Positions 47,823-62,800 of a stretch of DNA of 64,000 nt are shown one piece after another. The notes beneath the pieces are model-generated. The model made no database searches. It was not told the origin of the DNA and worked only from the letters and a program-made list of their open reading frames with translations. The stretch spans positions 62,495,900 through 62,559,899 of the forward strand of contig OZ020268.1 of assembly GCA_963971225.1 (NCBI GenBank), read 5' to 3'. Source of the stretch: Melieria omissa (Eukaryota; Arthropoda; Insecta; Diptera; Ulidiidae). A program made the translations under genes and the position numbers. Within the stretch, counting starts at the first letter, position 1. Each line of letters opens with the position of its first letter.

Positions 47823-50800
47823 GAATTAGTTGAAAGCACATTGTGCATTTCGCTTGACCCTTAAAATTATAAGTGAAAAAAATATAATGTTCCCATTTGT
47901 CATTGCCGAAAGGCCAACCAATCGCCAACACAAAAAAGCATACACACAAAAACTACAACAACAAAAGCATCTAATTTTTTTTCATACATACAATTTCTTG
48001 AGGCAACAAAACAAAAATCCGCGCAGCCCCCACACGTGTTGCTTCGTTGCTGTCACAACAACGACTGATTGAAAGAATGCACCTCTGATCTATATAATCA
48101 ATCAAATGCTCGTGGAACCTAAGTACGCACAATCACTTTAATCAAAATGGCGTCAAAATTAAGCCAGAGTGACCACCTTTCAATAATTTGGTAAATAAAA
48201 AAATATCCCACCGGCAGCATGATCGAAATTATGACTGTTAAATCTCGACCCGTTAACGGATTTTAATAATATTATGCCTTATTATTTAGCTAGACTCGTA
48301 TGCTTTCTATAATGGTATCAATCATCCTTCTATACCCCAAGGTTCGAAAGCAAATCGATTTGGAACAGTGACTTTGAAAAAATTGCTACTTGGGTGCAAC
48401 CACTAAAATGCTTGTCAACACCAAATGCATAAGTGCATATTAATAATTGACCCCTTAAAATTTAGCCAGAGTCTTATGCTTTCTATATTGGTCCCTACCT
48501 TTTCATTATCCGTCAGGAATAATGAGCATATCGATGCGCAAGGATAACATTGAAAAACTGCCTATTACAAAATACACACTCACCACTAAAGTGCTTATAG
48601 ATTCCAAACGGTATGGGTTACGTTAATAAAAAACCCCTTAAAATGTAGCTAGAGATTGCAGCTTTATCAAATTAAATCAATAATTTGATTACTATTAGGC
48701 AATCATGAACAGATCGATGCGCAAGAGTGACATTAAATGGCTGCCTACTGCAAAATCGATAAAATGCTTGTAAAATATGATGATTCTAGGTTTATAGAAA
48801 AAATAATAACCTTAAAACCTAGCTGGAGTTTTGAGCTTTCATAAATGGGGTCAATCTTCTCGCTATCTCAGATAATGCAGGAGAATTTCGTTGTGGAAAA
48901 GTGATATCGACCACATGATACATCTATATCAGGGGTGCCCAAAATCTTCTTATGGAAAAGCAAAAACCAATACATGTAAAGTTGCCCAAAAAAAAATGCA
49001 AACAAATTATTTAATTATTTGAATTAGTTGAAAGCACATTGTGCATTTCGCTTGACCCTTAAAATTATAAGTGAAAAAAATATTATGTTCCCATTTGTCA
49101 TTGCCGAAAGGCCAACCAATCGCCAACACAAAAAAGCATAAGAATTTCTTGAGGAAACAAAAAAAAAATCAGCGCAGCCCCCACACGTGTTGCTTCGTTG
49201 CTGTCACAACAACGACTGATTGAAAGAATGCACCTCTGATCTATATAATCAATCAAATGCTTGTGGAACCTAAGTACGCACAATCACTTTAATCAAAATG
49301 GCGTCAAAATTAAGCCAGAGTGACCACCTTTCACCAATTTGGTAAATAAAAAAAATATCCCACCGGCAGCATGATCGAAATTATGGCTGTTAAATCTCGA
49401 CCCGTTAACGGATTTTAATAATATTATGCCTTATTATTTAGCTAGACTCGTATGCTTTCTGTAATGGTATCAATCATCCTTCTATACCCCAAGGTTCAAA
49501 AGCAAATCGATTTGGAACGGTGACTTTGAAAAAATTGCTACTTGGGTGCAACCACTAAAATGCTTGTCAACACCAAATGCATAAGTGCATATTAATAATT
49601 GACCCCTTAAAATTTAGCCAGAGTCATATGCTTTCTATATTGGTCCCTAACTTTTCATTATCCTTCAGGAATAATGAGCATATCGATGCGCAAGGATAAC
49701 ATTGAAAAACTGCCTATTACAAAATACACACTCACCACTAAAGTGCTTATAGATTCCAAACGGTATGGGTTACGTTAATAAAAAACCCCTTAAAATGTAG
49801 CTAGAGATTGCAGCTTTATCAAATTAAATCAATAATTTGATTACTATTCCGCAATCATGAACAGATCGATGCGCAAGAGTGACATTAAATGGCTGCCTAC
49901 TGCAAAATCGATAAAATGCTTGTAAAATATGATGATTCTAGGTTTATAGAAAAAATAATAACCTTAAAACCTAGCTGGAGTTTTGAGCTTTCATAAATGG
50001 GGTCAATCTTCTCGCTATCTCAAATAATGCAGGAGAATTTCGTTGTGGAAAAGTGATATCGACCACATGATACATCTATATCAGGGGTGCCAAAAATCTT
50101 CTTATGGAAAAGCAAAAACCAATACATGTAAAGTTGACCAAAAAAATGCAAACAAATTATTTAATTAATTGAATTAGTTGAAAGCACATTGTGCATTTCG
50201 CTTGACCCTTAAAATTATAAGTGAAAAAAATATAATGTTCCCATTTGTCATTGCCGAAAGGCCAACCAATCGCCAAAACAACAACTACAACAACAAAAGC
50301 ATCTAATTTTTTTTCATACATACAATTTCTTGAGGCAACAAAACAAAAATCCGCGCAGCCCCCACACGTGTTGCTTCGTTGCTGTCACAACAACGACTGA
50401 TTGAAAGAATGCACCTCTGATCTATATAATCAATCAAATGCTTGTGGAACCTAAGTACGCACAATCACTTTAATCAAAATGGCGTCAAAATTAAGCCAGA
50501 GTGACCACCTTTCACCAATTTGGTAAATAAAAAAATATCCCACCGCCAGCATGATCGAAATTATGGCTGTTAAATCTCGACCCGTTAACGGATTTTAATA
50601 ATATTATGCCTTATTATTTAGCTAGACTCGTATGCTTTCTATAATGGTATCAATCATCCTTCTATACCCCAAGGTTCGAAAGCAAATCGATTTGGAACGG
50701 TGACTTTGAAAAAATTGCTACTTGGGTGCAACCACTAAAATGCTTGTCAACACCAAATGCATAAGTGCATATTAATAATTGACCCCTTAAAATTTAGCCA

Positions 50801-53800
50801 GAGTCTTATGCTTTCTATATTGGTCCCTACCTTTTCATTATCCTTCAGGAATAATGAGCATATCGATGCGCAAGGATAACATTGAAAAACTGCCTATTAC
50901 AAAATACACACTCACCACTAAAGTGCTTATAGATTCCAAACGGTATGGGTTACGTTAATAAAAAACCCCTTAAAATGTAGCTAGAGATTGCAGCTTTATC
51001 AAATTAAATCAATAATTTGATTACTATTCCGCAATCATGAACAGATCGATGCGCAAAAGTGACATTAAATGGCTGCCTACTGCAAAATCGATAAAATGCT
51101 TGTAAAATATGATGATTCTAGGTTTATAGAAAAAATAATAACCTTAAAACCTAGCTGGAGTTTTGAGCTTTCATAAATGGGGTCAATCTTCTCGCTATCT
51201 CAGATAATGCAGGAGAATTTCGTTGTGGAAAAGTGATATCGACCACATGATACATCTCTATCAGGGGTGCCCAAAATCTTCTTATGGAAAAGCAAAATCC
51301 AATACATGTAAAGTTGCCCCAAAAAAATGCAAACAAATTATTTAATTAATTGAATTAGTTGAAAGCACATTGTGCATTTCGCTTGACCCCTAAAATTATA
51401 AGTGAAAAAAATATAATGTTCCCATTTGTCATTGCCGAAAGGCCAACCAATCGCCAACACAAAAAAGCATACACACAAAAACTACAACAACAAAAGCATC
51501 TAATTTTTTTTCATACATACAATTTCTTGAGGAAACAAAACAAAAATCCGCGCAGCCCCCACACGTGTTGCTTCGTTGCTGTCACAACAACGACTGATTG
51601 AAAGAATGCACCTCTGATCTATATAACCAATCAAATGCTTGTGGAACCTAAGTACGCACAATCACTTTAATCAAAATGGCGTCAAAATTAAGCCAGAGTG
51701 ACCACCTTTCAATAATTTGGTAAATAAAAAAATATCCCACCGGCAGCATGATCGAAATTATGACTGTTAAATCTCGACCCGTTAACGGATTTTAATAATA
51801 TTATGCCTTATTATTTAGCTAGACTCGTATGCTTTCTATAATGGTATCAATCATCCTTCTATACCCCAAGGTTCGAAAGCAAATCGATTTGGAACGGTGA
51901 CTTTGAAAAAATTGCTACTTGGGTGCAACCACTAAAATGCTTGTCAACACCAAATGCATAAGTGCATATTAATAATTGACCCCTTAAAATTTAGCCAGAG
52001 TCTTATGCTTTCTATATTGGTCCCTAACTTTTCATTATCCTTCAGGAATAATGAGCATATCGATGCGCTAGGATAACATTGAAAAACTGCCTATTACAAA
52101 ATACACACTCACCACTAAAGTGCTTATAGATTCCAAACGGTATGGGTTACGTTAAAAAAAAACCCCTTAAAATGTAGCTAGAGATTGCAGCTTTATCAAA
52201 TTAAATCAATAATTTCATTACTATTCGGCAATCATGAACAGATCAATGCGCAAAAGTGACATTAAATAGCTGCCTACTGCAAAATCGATAAAATGCTTGT
52301 AAAATATGATGATTCTAGGTTTATAGAAAAAATAATAACCTTAAAACCTAGCTGGAGTTTCGAGTTTTCATAAATGGGGTCAATCTTCTCGCTATCTCAA
52401 ATAATGCAGGAGAATTTCGTTGTGGAAAAGTGATATCGACCACATGATACATCTATATCAGGGGTGCCAAAAATCTTCTTATGGAAAAGCAAAAACCAAT
52501 ACATGTAAAGTTGCCCAAAAAATGCAAACAAATTATTTAATTAATTGAATTAGTTGAAAGCACATTGTGCATTTCGCTTGACGCTTAAAATTATAAGTGA
52601 AAAAAATATAATGTTCCCATTTGTCATTGCCGAAAGGCCAACCAATCGCCAAAACCAAAACTACAACAACAAAAGCATCTAATTTTTTTTCATACATACA
52701 ATTTCTTGAGGCAACAAAACAAAAATCCGCGCAGCCCCCACACGTGTTGCTTCGTTGCTGTCACAACAACGACTGATTGAAAGAATGCACCTCTGATCTA
52801 TATAATCAATCAAATGCTTGTGGAACCTAAGTACGCACAATCACTTTAATCAAAATGGCGTCAAAATTATGCCAGAGTGACCACCTTTCACCAATTTGGT
52901 AAATAAAAAAAATATCCCACCGCCAGCATGATCGAAATTATGGCTGTTAAATCTCGACCCGTTAACGGATTTTAATAATATTATGCCTTATTATTTAGCT
53001 AGACTCGTATGCTTTCTGTAATGGTATCAATCATCCTTCTATACCCCAAGGTTCAAAAGCAAATCGATTTGGAACGGTGACTTTGAAAAAATTGCTACTT
53101 GGGTGCAACCACTAAAATGCTTGTCAACACCAAATGCATAAGTGCATATTAATAATTGACCCCTTAAAATTTAGCCAGAGTCATATGCTTTCTATATTGG
53201 TCCCTAACTTTTCATTATCCTTCAGGAATAATGAGCATATCGATGCGCAAGGATAACATTGAAAAACTGCCTATTACAAAATACACACTCACCACTAAAG
53301 TGCTTATAAATTCCAAACGGTATGGGTTACGTTAATAAAAAACCCCTTAAAATGTAGCTAGAGATTGCAGCTTTATCAAATTAAATCAATAATTTGATTA
53401 CTATTAGGCAATCATGAACAGATCGATGCGCAAGAGTGACATTAAATGGCTGCCTACTGCAAAATCGATAAAATGCTTGTAAAATATGATGATTCTAGGT
53501 TTATAGAAAAAATAATAACCTTAAAACCTAGCTGGAGTTTCGAGTTTTCATAAATGGGGTCAATCTTCTCGCTATCTCAAATAATGCAGGAGAATTTCGT
53601 TGTGGAAAAGTGATATCGACCACATGATACATCTATATCAGGGGTGCCCAAAGTCTTCTTATGGAAAAGCAAAAACCAATACATTTAAAGTTGCCCAAAA
53701 AAATGCAAACAAATTATTTAATTAATTGAATTAGTTGAAAGCACATTGTGCATTTCGCTTGACCCTTAAAATTATAAGTGAAAAAAATATAATGTTCCCA

Positions 53801-56800
53801 TTTGTCATTGCCGAAAGGCCAACCAATCGCCAAAACAAAAACTACAACAACAAAAGCATCTAATTTTTTTTCATACATACAATTTCTTGAGGCAACAAAA
53901 CAAAAATCCGCGCAGCCCCCACACGTGTTGCTTCGTTGCTGTCACAACAACGACTGATTGAAAGAATGCACCTCTGATCTATATAATCAATCAAATGCTT
54001 GTGGAACCTAAGTACGCACAATCACTTTAATCAAAATGGCGTCAAAATTAAGCCAGAGTGACCACCTTTCAATAATTTGGTAAATAAAAAAATATCCCAC
54101 CGGCAGCATGATCGAAATTATGGCTGTTAAATCTCGACCCGTTAACGGATTTTATGCCTTATTATTTAGCTAGACTCGTATGCTTTCTATAATGGTATCA
54201 ATCATCCTTCTATACCCCAAGGTTCGAAAGCAAATCGATTTGGAACAGTGACTTTGAAAAAATTGCTACTTGGGTGCAACCACTAAAATGCTTGTCAACA
54301 CCAAATGCATAAGTGCATATTAATAATTGACCCCTTAAAATTTAGCCAGAGTCTTATGCTTTCTATATTGGTCCCTAACTTTTCATTATCCTTCAGGAAT
54401 AATGAGCATATCGATGCGCTAGGATAACATTGAAAAACTGCCTATTACAAAATACACACTCACCACTAAAGTGCTTATAGATTCCAAACGGTATGGGTTA
54501 CGTTAATAAAAAACCCCTTAAAATGTAGCTAGAGATTGCAGCTTTATCAAATTAAATCAATAATTTCATTACTATTAGGCAATCATGAACAGATCGATGC
54601 GCAAGAGTGACATTAAATGGCTGCCTACTGCAAAATCGATAAAATGCTTGTAAAATATGATGATTCTAGGTTTATAGAAAAAATAATAACCTTAAAACCT
54701 AGCTGGAGTTTTGAGCTTTCATAAATGGGGTCAATCTTCTCGCTATCTCAGATAATGCAGGAGAATTTCGTTGTGGAAAAGTGATATCGACCACATGATA
54801 CATCTCTATCAGGGGGGCCCAAAATCTTCTTATGGAAAAGCAAAATCCAATACATGTAAAGTTGCCCCAAAAAAATGCAAACAAATTATTTAATTAATTG
54901 AATTAGTTGAAAGCACATTGTGCATTTCGCTTGACCCCTAAAATTATAAGTGAAAAAAATATAATGTTCCCATTTGTCATTGCCGAAAGGCCAACCAATC
55001 GCCAACACAAAAAAGCATACACACAAAAACTACAACAACAAAAGCATCTAATTTTTTTTCATAAATACAATTTCTTGAGGCAACAAAACAAAAATCCGCG
55101 CAGCCCCCACACGTGTTGCTTCGTTGCTGTCACAACAACGACTGATTGAAAGAGTGCACCTCTGATCTATATAACCAATCAAATGCTTGTGGAACCTAAG
55201 TACGCACAATCACTTTAATCAAAATGGCGTCAAAATTAAGCCAGAGTGACCACCTTTCACCAATTTCGTAAATAAAAAACATATCCCACCGCCAGCATGA
55301 TCGAAATTATGGCTGTTAAATCTCGACCCGTTAACGGATTTTAATAATATTATGCCTTATTATTTAGCTAGACTCGTATGCTTTCTATAATGGTATCAAT
55401 CATCCTTCTATACCCCAAGGTTCGAAAGCAAATCGATTTGGAACGGTGACTTTGAAAAAATTGCTACTTGGGTGCAACCACTAAAATGCTTGTCAACACC
55501 AAATGCATAAGTGCATATTAATAATTGACCCCTTAAAATTTAGCCAGAGTCTTATGCTTTCTATATTGGTCCCTAACTTTTCATTATCCTTCAGGAATAA
55601 TGAGCATATCGATGCGCTAGGATAACATTGAAAAACTGCCTATTACAAAATACACACTCACCACTAAAGTGCTTATAGATTCCAAACGGTATGGGTTACG
55701 TTAATAAAAAACCCCTTAAAATGTAGCTAGAGATTGCAGCTTTATCAAATTAAATCAATAATTTCATTACTATTAGGCAATCATGAACAGATCGATGCGC
55801 AAGAGTGACATTAAATGGCTGCCTACTGCAAAATCGATAAAATGCTTGTAAAATATGATGATTCTAGGTTTATAGAAAAAATAATAACCTTAAAACCTAG
55901 CTGGAGTTTTGAGCTTTCATAAATGGGGTCAATCTTCTCGCTATCTCAAATAATGCAGGAGAATTTCGTTGTGGAAAAGTGATATCGACCACATGATACA
56001 TCTATATCAGGGGTGCCCAAAGTCTTCTTATGGAAAAGCAAAAACCAATACATTTAAAGTTGCCCAAAAAAATGCAAACAAATTATTTAATTAATTGAAT
56101 TAGTTGAAAGCACATTGTGCATTTCGCTTGACCCTTAAAATTATAAGTGAAAAAAATATAATGTTCCCATTTGTCATTGCCGAAAGGCCAACCAATCGCC
56201 AAAACCAAAACTACAACAACAAAAGCATCTAATTTTTTTTCATAAATACAATTTCTTGAGGCAACAAAACAAAAATCCGCGCAGCCCCCACACGTGTTGC
56301 TTCGTTGCTGTCACAACAACGACTGATTGAAAGAATGCACCTCTGATCTATATAATCAATCAAATGCTTGTGGAACCTAAGTACGCACAATCACTTTAAT
56401 CAAAATGGCGTCAAAATTAAGCCAGAGTGACCACCTTTCACCAATTTCGTAAATAAAAAACATATCCCACCGCCAGCATGATCGAAATTATGGCTGTTAA
56501 ATCTCGACCCGTTAACGGATTTTAATAATATTATGCCTTATTATTTAGCTAGACTCGTATGCTTTCTATAATGGTATCAATCATCCTTCTATACCCCAAG
56601 GTTCGAAAGCAAATCGATTTGGAACGGTGACTTTGAAAAAATTGCTACTTGGGTGCAACCACTAAAATGCTTGTCAACACCAAATGCATAAGTGCATATT
56701 AATAATTGACCCCTTAAAATTTAGCCAGAGTCATATGCTTTCTATATTGGTCCCTAACTTTTCATTATCCTTCAGGAATAATGAGCATATCGATGCGCAA

Positions 56801-59800
56801 GGATAACATTGAAAAACTGCCTATTATAGATTCCAAACGGTATGGGTTACGTTAATAAAAAACCCCTTAAAATGTAGCTAGAGATTGCAGCTTTATCAAA
56901 TTAAATCAATAATTTGATTACTATTAGGCAATCATGAACAGATCGATGCGCAAGAGTGACATTAAATGGCTGCCTACTGCAAAATCGATAAAATGCTTGT
57001 AAAATATGATGATTCTAGGTTTATAGAAAAAATAATAACCTTAAAACCTAGCTGGAGTTTCGAGTTTTCATAAATGGGGTCAATCTTCTCGCTATCTCAA
57101 ATAATGCAGGAGAATTTCGTTGTGGAAAAGTGATATCGACCACATGATACATCTATATCAGGGGTGCCAAAAATCTTCTTATGGAAAAGCAAAAACCAAT
57201 ACATGTAAAGTTGACCAAAAAAATGCAAACAAATTATTTAATTAATTGAATTAGTTGAAAGCACATTGTGCATTTCGCTTGACCCTTAAAATTATAAGTG
57301 AAAAAAATATAATGTTCCCAGTTGTCATTGCCGAAAGGCCAACCAATCGCCAAAACAAAAACTACAACAACAAAAGCATCTAATTTGTTTTCATACATAC
57401 AATTTCTTGAGGCAACAAAACAAAAATCCGCGCAGCCCCCACACGTGTTGCTTCGTTGCTGTCACAACAACGACTGATTGAAAGAATGCACCTCTGATCT
57501 ATATAATCAATCAAATGCTTGTGGAACCTAAGTACGCACAATCACTTTAATCAAAATGGCGTCAAAATTAAGCCAGAGTGACCACCTTTCACCAATTTGG
57601 TAAATAAAAAAATATCCCACCGCCAGCATGATCGAAATTATGGCTGTTAAATCTCGACCCGTTAACGGATTTTAATAATATTATGCCTTATTATTAGCTA
57701 GACTCGTATGCTTTCTGTAATGGTATCAATCATCCCTCTATACCCCAAGGTTCAAAAGCAAATCGATTTGGAACGGTGACTTTGAAAAAATTGCTACTTG
57801 GGTGCAACCACTAAAATGCTTGTCAACACCAAATGCATAAGTGCATATTAATAATTGACCCCTTAAAATTTAGCCAGAGTCATATGCTTTCTATATTGGT
57901 CCCTAACTTTTCATTATCCTTCAGGAATAATGAGCATATCGATGCGCAAGGATAACATTGAAAAACTGCCTATTACAAAATACACACTCACCACTAAAGT
58001 GCTTATAGATTCCAAACGGTATGGGTTACGTTAATAAAAAACCCCTTAAAATGTAGCTAGAGATTGCAGCTTTATCAAATTAAATCAATAATTTGATTAC
58101 TATTAGGCAATCATGAACAGATCGATGCGCAAGAGTGACATTAAATGGCTGCCTACTGCAAAATCGATAAAATGCTTGTAAAATATGATGATTCTAGGTT
58201 TATAGAAAAAATAATAACCTTAAAACCTAGCTGGAGTTTCGAGTTTTCATAAATGGGGTCAATCTTCTCGCTATCTCAAATAATGCAGGAGAATTTCGTT
58301 GTGGAAAAGTGATATCGACCACATGATACATCTATATCAGGGGTGCCAAAAATCTTCTTATGGAAAAGCAAAAACCAATACATGTAAAGTTGACCAAAAA
58401 AATGCAAACAAATTATTTAATTAATTGAATTAGTTGAAAGCACATTGTGCATTTCGCTTGACCCTTAAAATTATAAGTGAAAAAAATATAATGTTCCCAG
58501 TTGTCATTGCCGAAAGGCCAACCAATCGCCAAAACAAAAACTACAACAACAAAAGCATCTAATTTGTTTTCATACATACAATTTCTTGAGGCAACAAAAC
58601 AAAAATCCGCGCAGCCCCCACACGTGTTGCTTCGTTGCTGTCACAACAACGACTGATTGAAAGAATGCACCTCTGATCTATATAATCAATCAAATGCTTG
58701 TGGAACCTAAGTACGCACAATCACTTTAATCAAAATGGCGTCAAAATTAAGCCAGAGTGACCACCTTTCACCAATTTGGTAAATAAAAAAATATCCCACC
58801 GCCAGCATCGACCCGTTAACGGATTTTAATAATATTATGCCTTATTATTTAGCTAGACTCGTATGCTTTCTGTAATGGTTTCAATCATCCTTCTATACCC
58901 CAAGGTTCGAAAGCAAATCGATTTGGAACGGTGACTTTGAAAAAATTGCTACTTGGGTGCAACCACTAAAATGCTTGTCAACACCAAATGCATAAGTGCA
59001 TATTAATAATTGACCCCTTAAAATTTAGCCAGAGTCTTATGCTTTCTATATTGGTCCCTAACTTTTCATTATCCTTCAGGAATAATGAGCATATCGATGC
59101 GCAAGGATAACATTGAAAAACTGCCTATTACAAAATACACACTCACCACTAAAGTGCTTATAGATTCCAAACGGTATGGGTTACGTTAATAAAAAACCCC
59201 TTAAAATGTAGCTAGAGATTGCAGCTTTATCAAATTAAATCAATAATTTGATTACTATTCCGCAATCATGAACAGATCGATGCGCAAAAGTGACATTAAA
59301 TGGCTGCCTACTGCAAAATCGATAAAATGCTTGTAAAATATGATGATTCTAGGTTTATAGAAAAATAATAACCTTAAAACCTAGCTGGAGTTTTGAGCTT
59401 TCATAAATGGGGTCAATCTTCTCGCTATCTCAAATAATGCAGGAGAATTTCGTTGTGGCAAAGTGATATCGACCACATGATACATCTATATCAGGGGTGC
59501 CCAAAATATTCTTATGGAAAAGCAAAAACCAATACATGTAAAGTTGCCCAAAAAATGCAAACAAATTATTTAATTAATTGAATTAGTTGAAAGCACATTG
59601 TGCATTTCGCTTGACCCTTAAAATTATAAGTGAAAAAAATATAATGTTCCCATTTGTCATTGCCGAAAGGCCAACCAATCGCCAAAACAAAAACTACAAC
59701 AACAAAAGCATCTAATTTTTTTTCATACATACAATTTCTTGAGGCAACAAAACAAAAATCCGCGCAGCCCCCACACGTGTTGCTTCGTTGCTGTCACAAC

Positions 59801-62800
59801 AACGACTGATTGAAAGAATGCACCTCTGATCTATATAATCAATCAAATGCTTGTGGAACCTAAGTACGCACAATCACTTTAATCAAAATGGCGTCAAAAT
59901 TAAGCCAGAGTGACCACCTTTCACCAATTTGGTAAATAAAAAAAATATCGCCCCGGCAGCATGATCGAAATTATGGCTGTTAAATCTCGACCCGTTAACG
60001 GATTTTAATAATATTATGCCTTATTATTTAGCTAGACTCGTATGCTTTCTATAATGGTATCAATCATCCTTCTATACCCCAAGGTTCGAAAGCAAATCGA
60101 TTTGGAACGGTGACTTTGAAAAAATTGCTACTTGGGTGCAACCACTAAAATGCTTGTCAACACCAAATGCATAAGTGCATATTAATAATTGACCCCTTAA
60201 AATTTAGCCAGAGTCTTATGCTTTCTATATTGGTCCCTACCTTTTCATTACCCGTCAGGAATAATGAGCATATCGATGCGCAAGGATAACATTGAAAAAC
60301 TGCCTATTACAAAATACACACTCACCACTAAAGTGCTTATAGATTCCAAACGGTATGGGTTACGTTAATAAAAAACCCCTTAAAATGTAGCTAGAGATTG
60401 CAGCTTTATCAAATTAAATCAATAATTTGATTACTATTCCGCAATCATGAACAGATCGATGCGCAAGAGTGACATTAAATGGCTGCCTACTGCAAAATCG
60501 ATAAAATGCTTGTAAAATATGATGATTCTAGGTTTATAGAAAAAATAATAACCTTAAAACCTAGCTGGAGTTTTGAGCTTTCATAAATGGGGTCAATCTT
60601 CTCGCTATCTCAAATAATGCAGGAGAATTTCGTTGTGGAAAAGTGATATCGACCACATGATACATCTATATCAGGGGTGCCCAAAGTCTTCTTATGGAAA
60701 AGCAAAAACCAATACATTTAAAGTTGCCCAAAAAAATGCAAACAAATTATTTAATTAATTGAATTAGTTGAAAGCACATTGTGCATTTCGCTTGACCCTT
60801 AAAATTATAAGTGAAAAAAATATAATGTTCCCATTTGTCATTGCCGAAAGGCCAACCAATCGCCAAAACAAAAACTACAACAACAAAAGCATCTAATTTT
60901 TTTTCATACATACAATTTCTTGAGGCAACAAAACAAAAATCCGCGCAGCCCCCACACGTGTTGCTTCGTTGCTGTCACAACAACGACTGATTGAAAGAAT
61001 GCACCTCTGATCTATATAATCAATCAAATGCTTGTGGAACCTAAGTACGCACAATCACTTTAATCAAAATGGCGTCAAAATTAAGCCAGAGTGACCACCT
61101 TTCACCAATTTGGTAAATAAAAAAAATATCCCACCGCCAGCATGATCGAAATTATGGCTGTTAAATCTCGACCCGTTAACGGATTTTAATAATATTATGC
61201 CTTATTATTTAGCTAGACTCGTATGCTTTCTATAATGGTATCAATCATCCTTCTATACCCCAAGGTTCGAAAGCAAATCGATTTGGAACGGTGACTTTGA
61301 AAAAATTGCTACTTGGGTGCAACCACTAAAATGCTTGTCAACACCAAATGCATAAGTGCATATTAATAATTGACCCCTTAAAATTTAGCCAGAGTCTTAT
61401 GCTTTCTATATTGGTCCCTAACTTTTCATTATCCTTCAGGAATAATGAGCATATCGATGCGCAAGGATAACATTGAAAAACTGCCTATTACAAAATACAC
61501 ACTCACCACTAAAGTGCTTATAGATTCCAAACGGTATGGGTTACGTTAATAAAAAACCCCTTAAAATGTAGCTACAGATTGCAGCTTTATCAAATTAAAT
61601 CAATAATTTGATTACTATTAGGCAATCATGAACAGATCGATGCGCAAGAGTGACATTAAATGGCTGCCTACTGCAAAATCGATAAAATGCTTGTAAAATA
61701 TGATGATTCTAGGTTTATAGAAAAAATAATAACCTTAAAACCTAGCTGGAGTTTTGAGCTTTCATAAATGGGGTCAATCTTCTCGCTATCTCAGATAATG
61801 CAGGAGAATTTCGTTGTGGAAAAGTGATATCGACCACATGATACATCTATATCAGGGGTGCCAAAAATCTTCTTATGGAAAAGCAAAAACCAATACATGT
61901 AAAGTTGACCAAAAAAATGCAAACAAATTATTTAATTAATTGAATTAGTTGAAAGCACATTGTGCATTTCGCTTGACCCTTAAAATTATAAGTGAAAAAA
62001 ATATAATGTTCCCAGTTGTCATTGCCGAAAGGCCAACCAATCGCCAAAACAAAAACTACAACAACAAAAGCATCTAATTTGTTTTCATACATACAATTTC
62101 TTGAGGCAACAAAACAAAAATCCGCGCAGCCCCCACACGTGTTGCTTCGTTGCTGTCACAACAACGACTGATTGAAAGAATGCACCTCTGATCTATATAA
62201 TCAATCAAATGCTTGTGGAACCTAAGTACGCACAATCACTTTAATCAAAATGGCGTCAAAATTAAGCCAGAGTGACCACCTTTCACCAATTTGGTAAATA
62301 AAAAAATATCCCACCGCCAGCATCGACCCGTTAACGGATTTTAATAATATTATGCCTTATTATTTAGCTAGACTCGTATGCTTTCTGTAATGGTTTCAAT
62401 CATCCTTCTATACCCCAAGGTTCGAAAGCAAATCGATTTGGAACGGTGACTTTGAAAAAATTGCTACTTGGGTGCAACCACTAAAATGCTTGTCAACACC
62501 AAATGCATAAGTGCATATTAATAATTGACCCCTTAAAATTTAGCCAGAGTCTTATGCTTTCTATATTGGTCCCTAACTTTTCATTATCCTTCAGGAATAA
62601 TGAGCATATCGATGCGCAAGGATAACATTGAAAAACTGCCTATTACAAAATACACACTCACCACTAAAGTGCTTATAGATTCCAAACGGTATGGGTTACG
62701 TTAATAAAAAACCCCTTAAAATGTAGCTAGAGATTGCAGCTTTATCAAATTAAATCAATAATTTGATTACTATTCCGCAATCATGAACAGATCGATGCGC